Source: Motilibacter rhizosphaerae (GTDB lineage: Bacteria > Actinomycetota > Actinomycetes > Motilibacterales > Motilibacteraceae). From it: 64,000 bases of DNA. The stretch spans positions 806,001 to 870,000 of the forward strand of contig NZ_SGXD01000002.1 of assembly GCF_004216915.1 (NCBI RefSeq). The letters are read 5' to 3'. Positions 35,273-44,110 of this stretch are shown here, in pieces (position 1 is the first letter of the stretch; every line of letters starts with the position of its first letter). Made by a program: the position numbers and the translations under genes. The notes beneath the pieces were generated by a model. It was not told the DNA's origin. It saw nothing but the letters and a program-made list of their open reading frames with translations, and searched no databases.

Positions 35273-38200
35273 CGCGCGCAGCGCTCCCAGCACCTCGTGG
35301 CGCCCCAGCGCCCGGCCCTGCGCGTACGCCGCGGACACGCCGTCCTCGCCCACCAGGGCGAGGGCGGCGTCGCGCAGCCTGCGGGTCCGCAGTCCGCCGA
35401 GGTCGTCGGCACCGCGCACGGCGGCGGCCGCCCCCAGCGCGTACGCCGCCCCTCCCCCGTCCCCTGCGGCCAGCGCGAGGTCGGCCCAGACCGCGACGAC
35501 CTCGGCGAGGCAGGGCATGTCGCGCACGGCGCTGGCGCGAGCGAGGGCGTCGAGGCCGGCGACCCGCGCCCGGTCGACAGCGCCGAGGGCGGCCTCCGCC
35601 GAGGCGGCGACCGCGAGCACGAGGGCGGTGAGCTGGGCAGGCTCGTGCGACCCCGGCTCCGGCCCGGACGGGCGGACCGGGCCCAGCCGCCGCAGCGCCG
35701 CAGCGGGGTCCCCCTCGACGAGGTCGAGCTCGGCCAGCGCCATGAGGGCCAGGGCCCCGCTCGCCAGCGAGCCCGTGCTCTCGGACACCGCGACGGCCGA
35801 CTCCAGCGCGTCGCGGGCCGCGGCGGGGTCGCCGTGCGCGGCGTGGAGCATCGCGAGCCGGACCCTCGTGAAGGACGCGTCGTCCACGGCCTGCAGCCCG
35901 ACGAGCCGCTCGACCGCCTCGCGGTACGCCGCCTCCGCCTGCTCGAGCTCCCCGCGCAGCGCGTGCACGCCGGCGAGCTGCGACAGCGTCATCGCCATCC
36001 CCCAGCCGTCGCCCACGCGGCGGAACAGCGCGAGCGCCCGCTCCAGCCCCTCGAGCTGGCCCTCGACCTCGCCGGCGTTCTCGTCGGACAGCGCGACGAC
36101 CAGGTGGAGCGCGGCCTGCTGCCAGGTGTCGGCACCGGGCAGCACCTCCTCGGCGGCCGCGCGCACGGCCGCGCTGTCGTCCGCGACGATGCCCGCGACG
36201 ACGCCGACGAGCGCGAGCAGGGGGTGCCGCTCGTCCGGAGGGGTGGAGGTCACGAGCTCCTGCACGGCGAGGAAGCGCTCGGCCAGGTCGGGCACGCCCG
36301 TGCTCGTGCCCGCGGCCAGCAGCCACATCGACTCGACCAGGGCGCGCGCGCTGGGCGAGGCGTCGCCGGGCAGGTCATGGAGCCGTGCCAGCTCGACGGC
36401 GGCCTCGGCGTGGCTGCCGAGCAGCACCCAGTACCAGCACAGGCCGGCGCCCGTGCGCAGCGCGCCGTCGACGTCGCCGGCGGCCACGAAGGCCTCGATC
36501 GCCGCGCCGACCTCCGCGCGCTCGGCACGCAGCAGGGAGATGGCGGCCGACTGGCCAGCGGTGCGCAGGTCGGGCTCCACCCGCTCGACCAGCTCGAGGT
36601 ACGCGCGGGCGTGCCGCAGCCGCACCTCCTCCTCCTCGCCGGCCTCGCGCAGGCGCTCCCGGGCGTACTCCCGGACGGTCTCGAGCATCCGGTAGCGCCC
36701 GTCGGCGCCCGCCTCGAGCAGCGACTGCTCGGCGAGCCGGGCGAGCGCGTCGGCGACCTCGACGGCGTCGCCCCCGTCGTCGGCGCACACCGCGGCCGCC
36801 AGCGGCACGGACGCACCGCCCGCGAAGACCGCGAGGCGGCGCAGCACCCGCCGGTCGGCTGGAGGGAGCAGCTCCCAGCTCCAGTCGATGACCGCGCGCA
36901 GCCCGCGGTGGCGGGTCGACAGCGCGGGGTCGTCGCCGCGCAGCAGCCGGAAGCGGTCGTCGAGCCGGTCGGCGACGTGCTGCAGCGTCATCCCGCGCAG
37001 CCGCGCGGCCGCGAGCTCGATCGCCAGCGGCAGGCGGTCGAGGCGCCGGCACACCTCGGCCACGAGCCGGTCGTCGTCGGCCGAGCCCGGGCGCACGGCG
37101 TCCGCGCGCTGGCGGAGCAGCTCGGCCGCCGCGGCGTCGTCGAGGGGCGGGACGGCGACGACCCGCTCGCCCAGCAGTCCCAGCGGCTCGCGGCTGGTCG
37201 TCACGACCCGCAGCTGCGGGCAGCGCGCCAGCAGCAGCGCGACCAGCCGGGCGGCCGCGGCCACGACGTGCTCGCAGTTGTCGAGCACGAGCACGCGGGG
37301 AGCACCGGCGAGCAGCTCGACCAGGCGGTCGCCGGGCGTGCCGGGGACGGCGGTGACGTCCGGCAGCATCGAGCGGCGCGGGCCGAGCGCCTCGACGACG
37401 GCGGTGGCGAGCTCCTCGTCCGGCCGCACGGGCGCCAGCAGCGCGAGCACGGGCGGGTCGCCCGACCCCGCCGCCGCGGCGAGCGCCGGTCCCGCCTCCG
37501 TGGCGAGGCGGGTCTTGCCCACGCCGCCGGGCCCGAGCAGCGTCACCAGCCGCGCCTCCGCGACGGCTCGGGCGAGCGCCGCGAGCGCGCCGTCGCGGCC
37601 GAGGAAGCTCGTGAGGTACGCCGGTGCGGCGGGCCCGGCGGGAGGCGCGGCGGGCTCGGGCGCGGCCCGCTCGCCGCGGAGCACGGCGAGCAGGGCCTCC
37701 TGGAGCTCGGCGCCCGGGTCGACGCCGAGCTCGTCGGCGAGCAGCGCCCGCGTCCGCTCCGCGAGCGCGAGTGCGTCGGCCTGCCGGCCGAGGACGACGA
37801 GGGCGCGCATGCGCAGGACGACGGCGCTCTCCCGCAGCGGGTCGCGCTCGAGCAGGCCCGCGAGGCGCTCCGCCGCGTCCGCCGCCCGCCCGGCGCCGAG
37901 GGCGGCCGCGGCGGCGAGCTCGACGAGGTCGGCGCGGGCGGCCTCGAGGCGCGCGGCGGCGGCCGGCACGTACGGCGCCGTGACGCCCTGGAGCGGCTCG
38001 CCGCGCCACAACCCGCACGCGCGGTCGAGGACCGCGGCCGCCTCGGCCGCCCGGCCCTCCCCGAGCAGGGCGCGCCCCTGCCGGGCGAGCCGCTCGGCGA
38101 GCCCCGCGTCGACCTCGTCCGGCGCGACGGCGAGCGCGTAGCCGTCGGGCTGCGAGGAGACGGCGGCCGCCTCGGGCAGCGCCCGGCGCAGCCGGGAGAC

Positions 38201-38386
38201 CACCGTCTGCAGGGCTCCCGACGCGTCGGCCGGCGGCTCCTCGCCCCACAGCGCGTCGACGAGCGCGGCCCGCGGGACCGTCCGCCCGGGCTCGAGGGCG
38301 AGGCGGGCGAGCAGGGCGCGCGGGCGGGGTCCGGCGACGTCGGGGGCGAGCGGACCCAGCACGCGGTACGCCGGGGTGCCCGTCAC
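35102..38386 (-). CDS. SARP/AfsR-type transcriptional activator with BTAD, NB-ARC-like and TPR domains
   Basis: 1094 residues from GTG. OmpR-type winged helix (about 10-85, RALLARLALEPGRTVPRAALVDALWGE), BTAD (about 95-240), then an NTPase with Walker A GPGGVGKTRLA (about 283-293), VLVLDNCEH (Walker B) and PLAIELAAARLRG, followed by a long helical TPR-like part (about 600-1040). Such proteins switch on secondary-metabolite or stress genes. The first domain starts soon after residue 1, shorter than in AfsR. The last ~57 residues (35102-35272) run antisense inside the exporter permease gene and look low-complexity, so the original stop was probably lost. It overlaps the upstream glycosylase gene by 4 nt. 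Confidence 0.88.
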   Translation of the reverse strand: MTGTPAYRVLGPLAPDVAGPRPRALLARLALEPGRTVPRAALVDALWGEEPPADASGALQTVVSRLRRALPEAAAVSSQPDGYALAVAPDEVDAGLAERLARQGRALLGEGRAAEAAAVLDRACGLWRGEPLQGVTAPYVPAAAARLEAARADLVELAAAAALGAGRAADAAERLAGLLERDPLRESAVVLRMRALVVLGRQADALALAERTRALLADELGVDPGAELQEALLAVLRGERAAPEPAAPPAGPAAPAYLTSFLGRDGALAALARAVAEARLVTLLGPGGVGKTRLATEAGPALAAAAGSGDPPVLALLAPVRPDEELATAVVEALGPRRSMLPDVTAVPGTPGDRLVELLAGAPRVLVLDNCEHVVAAAARLVALLLARCPQLRVVTTSREPLGLLGERVVAVPPLDDAAAAELLRQRADAVRPGSADDDRLVAEVCRRLDRLPLAIELAAARLRGMTLQHVADRLDDRFRLLRGDDPALSTRHRGLRAVIDWSWELLPPADRRVLRRLAVFAGGASVPLAAAVCADDGGDAVEVADALARLAEQSLLEAGADGRYRMLETVREYARERLREAGEEEEVRLRHARAYLELVERVEPDLRTAGQSAAISLLRAERAEVGAAIEAFVAAGDVDGALRTGAGLCWYWVLLGSHAEAAVELARLHDLPGDASPSARALVESMWLLAAGTSTGVPDLAERFLAVQELVTSTPPDERHPLLALVGVVAGIVADDSAAVRAAAEEVLPGADTWQQAALHLVVALSDENAGEVEGQLEGLERALALFRRVGDGWGMAMTLSQLAGVHALRGELEQAEAAYREAVERLVGLQAVDDASFTRVRLAMLHAAHGDPAAARDALESAVAVSESTGSLASGALALMALAELDLVEGDPAAALRRLGPVRPSGPEPGSHEPAQLTALVLAVAASAEAALGAVDRARVAGLDALARASAVRDMPCLAEVVAVWADLALAAGDGGGAAYALGAAAAVRGADDLGGLRTRRLRDAALALVGEDGVSAAYAQGRALGRHEVLGALRASGALPVRPGGERDEDREQPDHPAGGDEQRLRDRAADEQPALGLEDVADGVQVGPGL

Positions 38387-39600
38387 GCTCCCACCACTCC
38401 GGCGAGCGCGGCCGCGAGGTCGCCGCGGGGGACGACGCGCACCTGATCCAGCCCGAGCCAGCCGGCGAGCAGGCCCAGCTCCTCGGCGAGCTCGCGCGCG
38501 GTGGCGGGCGGGGCGTCGGGCTCGGCGTACGCGCCCTGCACGACGAGCACGCCCGCAGCCCGGTCGGCCTTGAGGTCGACGCGGGCGACGAGCCGGTCAC
38601 CGAGCAGGAAGGGCAGCACGTAGTAGCCGTGGACGCGCTGCGGCGCCGGCACGTAGATCTCGATGCGGTAGCGGAAGCCGAAGAGCTCCTCGACGCGGTC
38701 GCGCTGCCAGACGAGCGGGTCGAAGGGCGCGAGCAGGGCGCGGGCCTCGACCCTCCGGGGCAGCCGCGCGGCCGCGTGGAGGTACGCCGGGCGGCGCAGC
38801 TCCCCCACCTGCACCGGCAGCAGGACCCCCCGCTCGACGAGCACCTCGATCCCGTGCCGCGCGTCCGCCACCGGCAGGCGGAAGTAGTCGCGCAGGTCGC
38901 GCTCGGTGGCGACGCCGGTGGCCCGGGCGGCGGTCTCGACGAGCTCGGGGAAGGGGTCCTCCGGCGGCGCGGCGAGAGCGGCGGCCGGCAGCGCCCGCTC
39001 GGGGAGGGCGTAGCGGCGCTCGAACTGCGCGGTGCGCCCGGCGGAGGTGACGCGACCGGAGAAGAACAGGTGCTCCAGCGCCTGCTTGACCAGCGACCAG
39101 TTCCACCCCCAGTGGTCCTTCGCCCGCGGCAGGTCGTGGGCGAGCGCGCGCTCCAGCCCGACCGCCGTCACCGGGCCGCGGGCACCGACCTCCTCGAGCA
39201 CGGCGGCGACGAGGTCGGGGTGCTCCACCGCCACCCGGCGCAGGGAGCCCCACGCGTCGGTCTCCCAGCGCTGCATCCGCCAGTGGAGCAGCGGCAGCGT
39301 CGCGGGCGGTACGTAGCTCGCCTCGTGGGCCCAGTACTCCACCAACCGACGAGGAGCGCGCCCGGCCAGGGCGTCCAGCCCGCCGCGGTCGTACGCGCCG
39401 AGGCGGCTGAAGAACGGCAGGTAGTGGGCGCGGGACAGGACGTTGACGCTGTCGATCTGGACGACGCCGAGCCGGGCGAGCGTGGCCGTGAGGGCACGGT
39501 TGCCGACCGCCGCCGGGCGCTCCACAGCGAAGCCCTGCGCGGCGAGCGCCACGCGCCGGGCCTGGGCGAGGGTCAGCCGCTCCGGGCTGCGCGCGGGCAC
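38383..39600 (-). CDS. Winged-helix DNA glycosylase, YcaQ/AlkX family
   Basis: 405 residues from GTG. HTH_42/YcaQ family: N-terminal AQARRVALAAQGF, then the catalytic QxD motif in VVQIDSVNVLSRAHYLPFFSRLG (Q48, D50), YWAHEASYVP, and three winged helices, with WNWSLVKQALEHLFFSGRV and FGFRYRIEIYVPAPQRVHGYYVLPFLLGD. E. coli YcaQ unhooks DNA interstrand crosslinks, and relatives in antibiotic clusters give self-resistance to DNA alkylators. Here it lies between a LuxR regulator and a SARP, next to an ABC exporter, which hints at such a protective setting. Confidence 0.9.
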   Translation of the reverse strand: MPARSPERLTLAQARRVALAAQGFAVERPAAVGNRALTATLARLGVVQIDSVNVLSRAHYLPFFSRLGAYDRGGLDALAGRAPRRLVEYWAHEASYVPPATLPLLHWRMQRWETDAWGSLRRVAVEHPDLVAAVLEEVGARGPVTAVGLERALAHDLPRAKDHWGWNWSLVKQALEHLFFSGRVTSAGRTAQFERRYALPERALPAAALAAPPEDPFPELVETAARATGVATERDLRDYFRLPVADARHGIEVLVERGVLLPVQVGELRRPAYLHAAARLPRRVEARALLAPFDPLVWQRDRVEELFGFRYRIEIYVPAPQRVHGYYVLPFLLGDRLVARVDLKADRAAGVLVVQGAYAEPDAPPATARELAEELGLLAGWLGLDQVRVVPRGDLAAALAGVVGA

Positions 39601-39610
39601 CGTCCGGGGC

Positions 39611-40279
39611 TCAGGTGATCTCGAGCAGCTTCTCGCGCACCGCGTAGACGACCGCCTCCATGCGCGAGTGGAGCTGGAGCTTCTCGAGGATGTTGCGGAC
39701 GTGGTTCTTCACGGTGTTCTCGCTGATGAAGAGCTGCTGGCCGATGTCGCGGTTGTTGAGCCCGCGGGCGACGAGCTTGAGCACCTGCAGCTCGCGCTCG
39801 GTGAGCCGCGGGGCCGGCACCTGCTCACGGTCGTCGCTGCGGCGGATCAGCGTCGAGAACTCCGTGAGCAGCTTGCTGGCCAGTGCGGGCGAGATCAGCG
39901 ACTGCCCACCGTGGACGGCGCGGATGCTGCTCGGGACCTCGTCGATGGCGACGTCCTTCAGCAGGTAGCCCTTGGCCCCCGCCTTGATGGCCTCGAACAG
40001 GTCGGCGTCCTCGTCCGAGCTGGTCAGCATGATGATCTCGGCGCTCGGCACCAGCTCGCGGATGGAGCGGCAGGCCTCGATGCCCCCGCGCTGGGGCATC
40101 TTGACGTCCATCAGCACGATGTCCGGCGTCAGCTCGACGGTCTGCGCCACGGCCTGGGCGCCGTCACCCGCCTCGCCGACCACCTCGAGGTCCGGCTCCA
40201 GGCCGAGCACCGCCTCCAGGCCACGGCGGAACAGTGCGTGGTCGTCGACGATCAGCACGCGGATCGGGTCAGCCGGCAC
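39611..40279 (-). CDS. NarL/FixJ-type response regulator (LuxR family)
   Basis: 222 residues from GTG. Receiver domain with VDDH (11-14), the phosphorylation site D58 in LMDVKMP, TSS and K in YLLKD; the C-terminal LuxR/GerE HTH LTERELQVLKLVARGLNNRDIGQQLFISENTVKNHVRNILEKLQ (about 160-205). There is no adjacent histidine kinase, so it is an orphan regulator here, although actinobacterial orthologues are often unlinked to their kinase. A CAAGAT hexamer stands 6 nt before the GTG, which suggests a leaderless message. The glycosylase gene starts 10 nt downstream of its stop, so the two are probably co-transcribed. Confidence 0.94.
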   Translation of the reverse strand: MPADPIRVLIVDDHALFRRGLEAVLGLEPDLEVVGEAGDGAQAVAQTVELTPDIVLMDVKMPQRGGIEACRSIRELVPSAEIIMLTSSDEDADLFEAIKAGAKGYLLKDVAIDEVPSSIRAVHGGQSLISPALASKLLTEFSTLIRRSDDREQVPAPRLTERELQVLKLVARGLNNRDIGQQLFISENTVKNHVRNILEKLQLHSRMEAVVYAVREKLLEIT

Positions 40280-40285
40280 GCCGCC

Positions 40286-40291
40286 ATCTTG
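40286..40291 (-). promoter_or_regulatory. Possible -10 of a leaderless promoter for the response regulator gene
   Basis: CAAGAT on the minus strand, exactly 6 nt before the GTG and without a Shine-Dalgarno sequence. Confidence 0.4.
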
Positions 40292-40305
40292 TCACGCGAC
40301 CAGGC

Positions 40306-40335
40306 GGGGAGCGGGAGAGCGCGCTCCCGCTCCCC
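40306..40335. terminator. Terminator-like hairpin after hpf
   Basis: GGGGAGCGGGAG (40306-40317) pairs perfectly with CTCCCGCTCCCC (40324-40335) around a 6-nt loop. It lies between the hpf stop and the response-regulator start on the minus strand and should end the mtr-hpf transcript. There is no T-run. Confidence 0.75.
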
Positions 40336-40349
40336 CGCCGCGCGGTCGG

Positions 40350-40982
40350 CTAGCCCTCGTCGGGCGCGGGCCCGGGGGCCGCCTCGAGGTCGAGGGCGAT
40401 CACGCCGTAGTTCCACCCCTTGCGGCGGTAGACCACGCTCGGGCGCTTGGTGGTGGCGTCGACGAAGAGGAAGAAGTCGTGGCCGACGAGCTCCATCTCG
40501 TAGAGCGCCTGGTCCAGCGTCACCGGCTGCGCCTCGTGGACCTTCTCCCGGATGACCACCGGGCTCTCGCCCTGGTCCGGGCCCGCGGCCTCGGCGTCGT
40601 CCTCGACGACGAGGTCGGAGGGCGTCGCCCCGGCCGCTGCCGTCGCGGCGGCGACCGACACCGGCGTCTTCCCGCCGTGGTGCACGCGGCGGCGGTCAGC
40701 GGCCTTGCGCAGCCGCGCCTCGAGCTTGCCGATCGCGAGGTCGAGCGCCGTCCCGCGGTCGTCGGAGCACGCCTCGGCACGCACGACCGGCCCCTTGGAC
40801 CGCACGGTGATCTCGACCCGCTCGCACTCACCCGCCAGTCGCGGGTTGTGCTCCTCCGAGACCTCCACGTCGATGCGCATGACCTTGGCGTCGAAGCGGT
40901 CGACCCGGCTGAGCTTCTCGACGGCGTGGCGGCGGAACCGGTCGGTCACCTCGGTGTGACGACCCTTGACGACGACATCCAC
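40350..40982 (-). CDS. hpf: Long-form ribosome hibernation promoting factor
   Basis: 210 residues from GTG with GGAGGT upstream. N-terminal S30AE domain (about 1-100: VVKGRHTEVTDRFRRHAVEKLSRVDRF and CSDDRGTALDLAIGKLEARLRKAADRR) and the C-terminal dimerisation domain that makes 100S ribosomes (about 150-205: PVTLDQALYEMELVGHDFFLFVDATTKRPSVVYRRKGWNYGVI), joined by an Ala-rich linker. The long form is the type that dimerises ribosomes by itself in stationary phase. The order comF-hpf follows the conserved mtrAB-lpqB block. Confidence 0.96.
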   Translation of the reverse strand: MDVVVKGRHTEVTDRFRRHAVEKLSRVDRFDAKVMRIDVEVSEEHNPRLAGECERVEITVRSKGPVVRAEACSDDRGTALDLAIGKLEARLRKAADRRRVHHGGKTPVSVAAATAAAGATPSDLVVEDDAEAAGPDQGESPVVIREKVHEAQPVTLDQALYEMELVGHDFFLFVDATTKRPSVVYRRKGWNYGVIALDLEAAPGPAPDEG

Positions 40983-41341
40983 GGATGCGACCTCCAGCGG
41001 AGTGGCGACCTGGCGGGGGCCGGGTCACGGACGGGCGATGGTCCTCGGGTCCCTTCTGGGCTGTCCGTACTGACTACCCGGCGATGCGCCCTGATCACCC
41101 TGCGACACGCCCGGAGTGTCCCCGGAGCGTCGGGGAGGGGGCGGCACCCGACCGGCCGACCTGGTCTTCGAACCCCACATCCGCCTGCTGAGGGGGTCGC
41201 GGCTCCACGCCACTACTGCCCTTCTCCCGGGACGGCGGCCATCTGGACCACCGGCGGGGCAGGACTTACTTCTAAGCCGCACCGTGATCGGTCGACGAGG
41301 AGTCGCCTTACGTGGGCCGTTTCGCCTGCGGCTGGCATCGG
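40983..41341 (-). other. 359-nt gap between comF and hpf
   Basis: No gene is supported. It contains the hpf ribosome binding site close to its start, a GTAGTCAG/TACGG stretch near 41065-41080 that could hold a promoter, and a less GC-rich patch around 41270-41282 (ACTTACTTCTAAG). I recognise no riboswitch, tRNA or terminator. Its length suggests hpf has its own promoter, as expected for a stationary-phase gene. Confidence 0.5.
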
Positions 41342-42157
41342 CTAGCCCGCCCTCCGCGACTGCTCGCGCAGCCGAGGGGGGACGAGCGCAACCACGGACC
41401 CGGTCGGGTGCCATGGAGGAACGGTAGTCGCATCCGGCGCGGCGCGGGGGCCCGCCGGCCGACCGGCCCTCCCCACCGACGGCGGACGGCGGCGCCGGGT
41501 CGTCGCGACCACCGCCGCACCGACTGGCACCCGCCCGGCGGCGAGCAGCGCGCGGCGCGCCTCGACCAGCGAGGCGCCCGTCGTCATGACGTCGTCGACG
41601 AGCACGACCACCCCCCGCGGGCCCCCCGCTCGGGCGGCGTACGCCCCGGCGAGGTTGCGCGCTCGCTCCCCCGCGCCGAGCCCGGCGGAGTCCGCGACCT
41701 GCCGGGTCGGGCGCAGCAGGACCGCCCGGCGCGCCGGCACGCCCTGCCGGCGCAGCGCCCCGGCGGCCGCCGCCGCGAGCTCGCCCCCCGCGCTGCGGCC
41801 GCGGCGCCGGACGGCCGAGCGCGAGGAGGGGACCGGCACGAGCAGCAGCCCCTCCTCCAGCGGTGCACCCGTCTCGGCGAGCAGCCCGCGGACGGCCGCG
41901 GCCAGCGCCTCCCCGAGCGGGGGCGCCAGCGCCCGGCGCCCGTGCTCCTTGAACGCGGCGAGCGCGGCGGGCAGCGGGCCGGCGTACGCCGCGACGGCGT
42001 GCACCACCGGGAGACCCGGCGGCTCCGGCGTGGGGCGGGAGCGGTGCGGCGGCGCGCCGAGCAGGGCGAGGCAGTCCGCGCACAGCGGCCCGCTGGCCGG
42101 GCCGCGGCAGCCCGCGCAGCGCGCCCGGAGGAGCAGGTCGGCGAGATCGGCGAGCAC
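41342..42157 (-). CDS. comF: ComF family phosphoribosyltransferase-like protein
   Basis: 271 residues from GTG. An N-terminal four-cysteine zinc motif CAGC...CADC (about 14-32) is followed by a PRTase fold with VPVPSSRSAVRRRG (PRPP region) and the signature VVLVDDVMTTGAS (about 190-202). The C-terminal ~60 residues are a basic extension (RRRRPPSVGRAGR) not usual in the family. ComF-like proteins aid DNA uptake in Gram-positive bacteria; in actinobacteria the role is unclear. Position between lpqB and hpf matches the conserved gene order. Confidence 0.9.
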   Translation of the reverse strand: MLADLADLLLRARCAGCRGPASGPLCADCLALLGAPPHRSRPTPEPPGLPVVHAVAAYAGPLPAALAAFKEHGRRALAPPLGEALAAAVRGLLAETGAPLEEGLLLVPVPSSRSAVRRRGRSAGGELAAAAAGALRRQGVPARRAVLLRPTRQVADSAGLGAGERARNLAGAYAARAGGPRGVVVLVDDVMTTGASLVEARRALLAAGRVPVGAAVVATTRRRRPPSVGRAGRPAGPRAAPDATTVPPWHPTGSVVALVPPRLREQSRRAG

Positions 42158-42265
42158 GTGCCCACGCTCCCGCGCGGCCTCCGCCCTGTGCGAGCACGCG
42201 GGTGCGGCCTGGGGACGACGGGCCCCTCGGACGCGGTCGCACCCTGGGGACGGACGCCCGGGCTC

Positions 42266-44110
42266 CTACTCCTGGAAGGAGGGCTGGGTGAGCCCGGCGC
42301 CGAAGGTCTTGCCCTTGAGCAGCTGCAGCTGGCCGCCGGTCCCCGGCAGCCCGAGCACGGGCGGCTGGTCCGGGTTCGCGGAGACGGCGACGGTCTCCGC
42401 CCCCGCGGTCTCGTCGACGGTGGACGACACCCGGCCGACCGGGACCACCCGGAAGCTCGGCTGCGCCTTGGAGCCGGGGTTGGACGTGAGCAGCGCGACC
42501 GAGGACGGCTGCGCCCACTCGACGTCGCGCACCACCTGGTCGCCGGTGCTCGCCAGCGGCAGCGCCTCCCCTAGCAGGGGCACGGGAGTGGCTTCTCGAC
42601 GCACGACGGGGAGCACGACCACCACGTCGCGCTGCTTGCCGGTCGTGAGGACGACCGCGACCCTCGCCCCGTCCGGCGCGACGTGGACGAGCTTGAGCGA
42701 GAGCCGCGGGACGCCGTAGCGCTGGGCGAGCGCGCCGAGGTCGAGCGGGACCTGCCCGACCTCGGTCGAGCCCGGGGCGACGACGAGCAGCTGGCCGGTC
42801 GCGGTGTCCCCCGACCACAGCCAGCCGGTGCCGTCGAAGGACGGCGCCGCGAGCGACCCGCGACCCGTGTAGACAGTCCGCGGCGCCAGCCCGGTGCCGT
42901 CGTCGAGCACGAGCTCGCGCCGGCCCGTGCCGCCGAGCGCGGCGCTGCGCACGACGCCCGCGCGGCCGACACCGGTGCGCACGGGGAAGGAGAGCGCCCG
43001 ACCCCGCAGGCCCGAGTACGCAGTCGCCGAGGACCCTCCGACCGTGGCCACGACCACCTGCCCCGCGCGCACCCCCGGGTGCTTCTTGTCGAGGCGGACG
43101 GCCAGGACGGTCTTCTCCGCCTTGGGCGCCGGGTCGTAGCCGGCGGCGAGGCCCGTGACGTCGACCGGCGCCCCCACCCCGGTCGCGAGCGCGACCTTGT
43201 CGATGCCGAGCTCGAGGTCGGCGCCGAGGTCGCTCTGCGTCAGCGTCGCGGACAGCTGCGCCCCGAGCAGCTCGCGCTGCGCGGCCGAGAGCGCGTCGAG
43301 CCCGCTGAGCTGGACCTGCGCGGTGCTCGTGTCGAGCGTGACCGGCTGCTGCAGGACCGTCCCGCGGGGGACCGCGGTGGTGACGGCGCCCTGCAGGCGG
43401 GTCGGCGGGCCCGCGAGCAGCAGCTGGACCAGCGCCGTGGCGAGGCTGCCGCGGCCCTGCGGCAGGAAGACCGGCTCCGGCACGAGGCGCTGGTGGTCGG
43501 GAGTCAGCCACCAGAGGTTGAGCGGCGCCAGCGCGTAGGCGACGGAGGCCCGGTCGAGCACCAGGCCGGTGGACAGGTCGATCTCGCCCAGGGCGTCCGC
43601 GGCACCCTCGACCGGCGCGCCGGACAGGGCGCCGACGCGCCACTCCGCGCTCCCGCCCTGCACCGCCGCGTCGACGAGGGAGAAGGTCAGCCGCACCTTC
43701 ACCGGCGCCGGCAGCGGGACGTAGCGCCCGCCGTCGAGCCGCCCGAGCGCCGTCCCGCGCTCGACCTGCTGGGGGGAGGTGGGGTCGCCCCCCTTCTCCG
43801 GGGTGAGCGCGTCGACGACGAGAATGCCCGCGGAGGGCTGCCAGCTCGTCGCGGCCGAGGCGGAGAGGAATCTGCGGGCGGTCGCGAAGTCCTCGTCGAA
43901 CCCGGCGGACGCAGCGAGGAAGCGCGCCACGACCGTGCGCGGGTCCAGCCCCGGCTCGGGGCCCGGCACCCGCACGTGGACGTACGCGTCGGCCGGCGCG
44001 ACCGCGCGGTCCGGCACCTCGGTCATGCCCGAGGACGGGATGCCGGCGCAGGCGGCCAGCAGCAGGCAGAGGGCGAGCAGGACGGGAGTCCCGCGACGGG
44101 CGCGGCTCAC
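42266..44110 (-). CDS. lpqB: MtrAB-associated lipoprotein LpqB
   Basis: 614 residues from GTG. Lipobox LLLAACAG with C21 as the acyl-Cys. Residues about 35-300 contain the LpqB N-terminal and GerMN-like domain (ATALVQLLLAGPPTRLQGAVTTAVPRGT), residues about 330-610 a six-bladed beta-propeller-like region with several G.G-W/L.SGD repeats. In mycobacteria and Streptomyces, LpqB binds the extracellular domain of MtrB and tunes its signalling. The GTG overlaps the mtrB stop by 4 nt, so the three genes are translated together. Exported and anchored to the outer face of the membrane. Confidence 0.95.
   Translation of the reverse strand: MSRARRGTPVLLALCLLLAACAGIPSSGMTEVPDRAVAPADAYVHVRVPGPEPGLDPRTVVARFLAASAGFDEDFATARRFLSASAATSWQPSAGILVVDALTPEKGGDPTSPQQVERGTALGRLDGGRYVPLPAPVKVRLTFSLVDAAVQGGSAEWRVGALSGAPVEGAADALGEIDLSTGLVLDRASVAYALAPLNLWWLTPDHQRLVPEPVFLPQGRGSLATALVQLLLAGPPTRLQGAVTTAVPRGTVLQQPVTLDTSTAQVQLSGLDALSAAQRELLGAQLSATLTQSDLGADLELGIDKVALATGVGAPVDVTGLAAGYDPAPKAEKTVLAVRLDKKHPGVRAGQVVVATVGGSSATAYSGLRGRALSFPVRTGVGRAGVVRSAALGGTGRRELVLDDGTGLAPRTVYTGRGSLAAPSFDGTGWLWSGDTATGQLLVVAPGSTEVGQVPLDLGALAQRYGVPRLSLKLVHVAPDGARVAVVLTTGKQRDVVVVLPVVRREATPVPLLGEALPLASTGDQVVRDVEWAQPSSVALLTSNPGSKAQPSFRVVPVGRVSSTVDETAGAETVAVSANPDQPPVLGLPGTGGQLQLLKGKTFGAGLTQPSFQE

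Noticed and set aside
41155-41185. TTCGAA motif (41166-41171) resembling a tRNA T-loop
   Set aside because: The stem bases around it do not pair in a T-arm and no acceptor or anticodon arm can be drawn on either strand.
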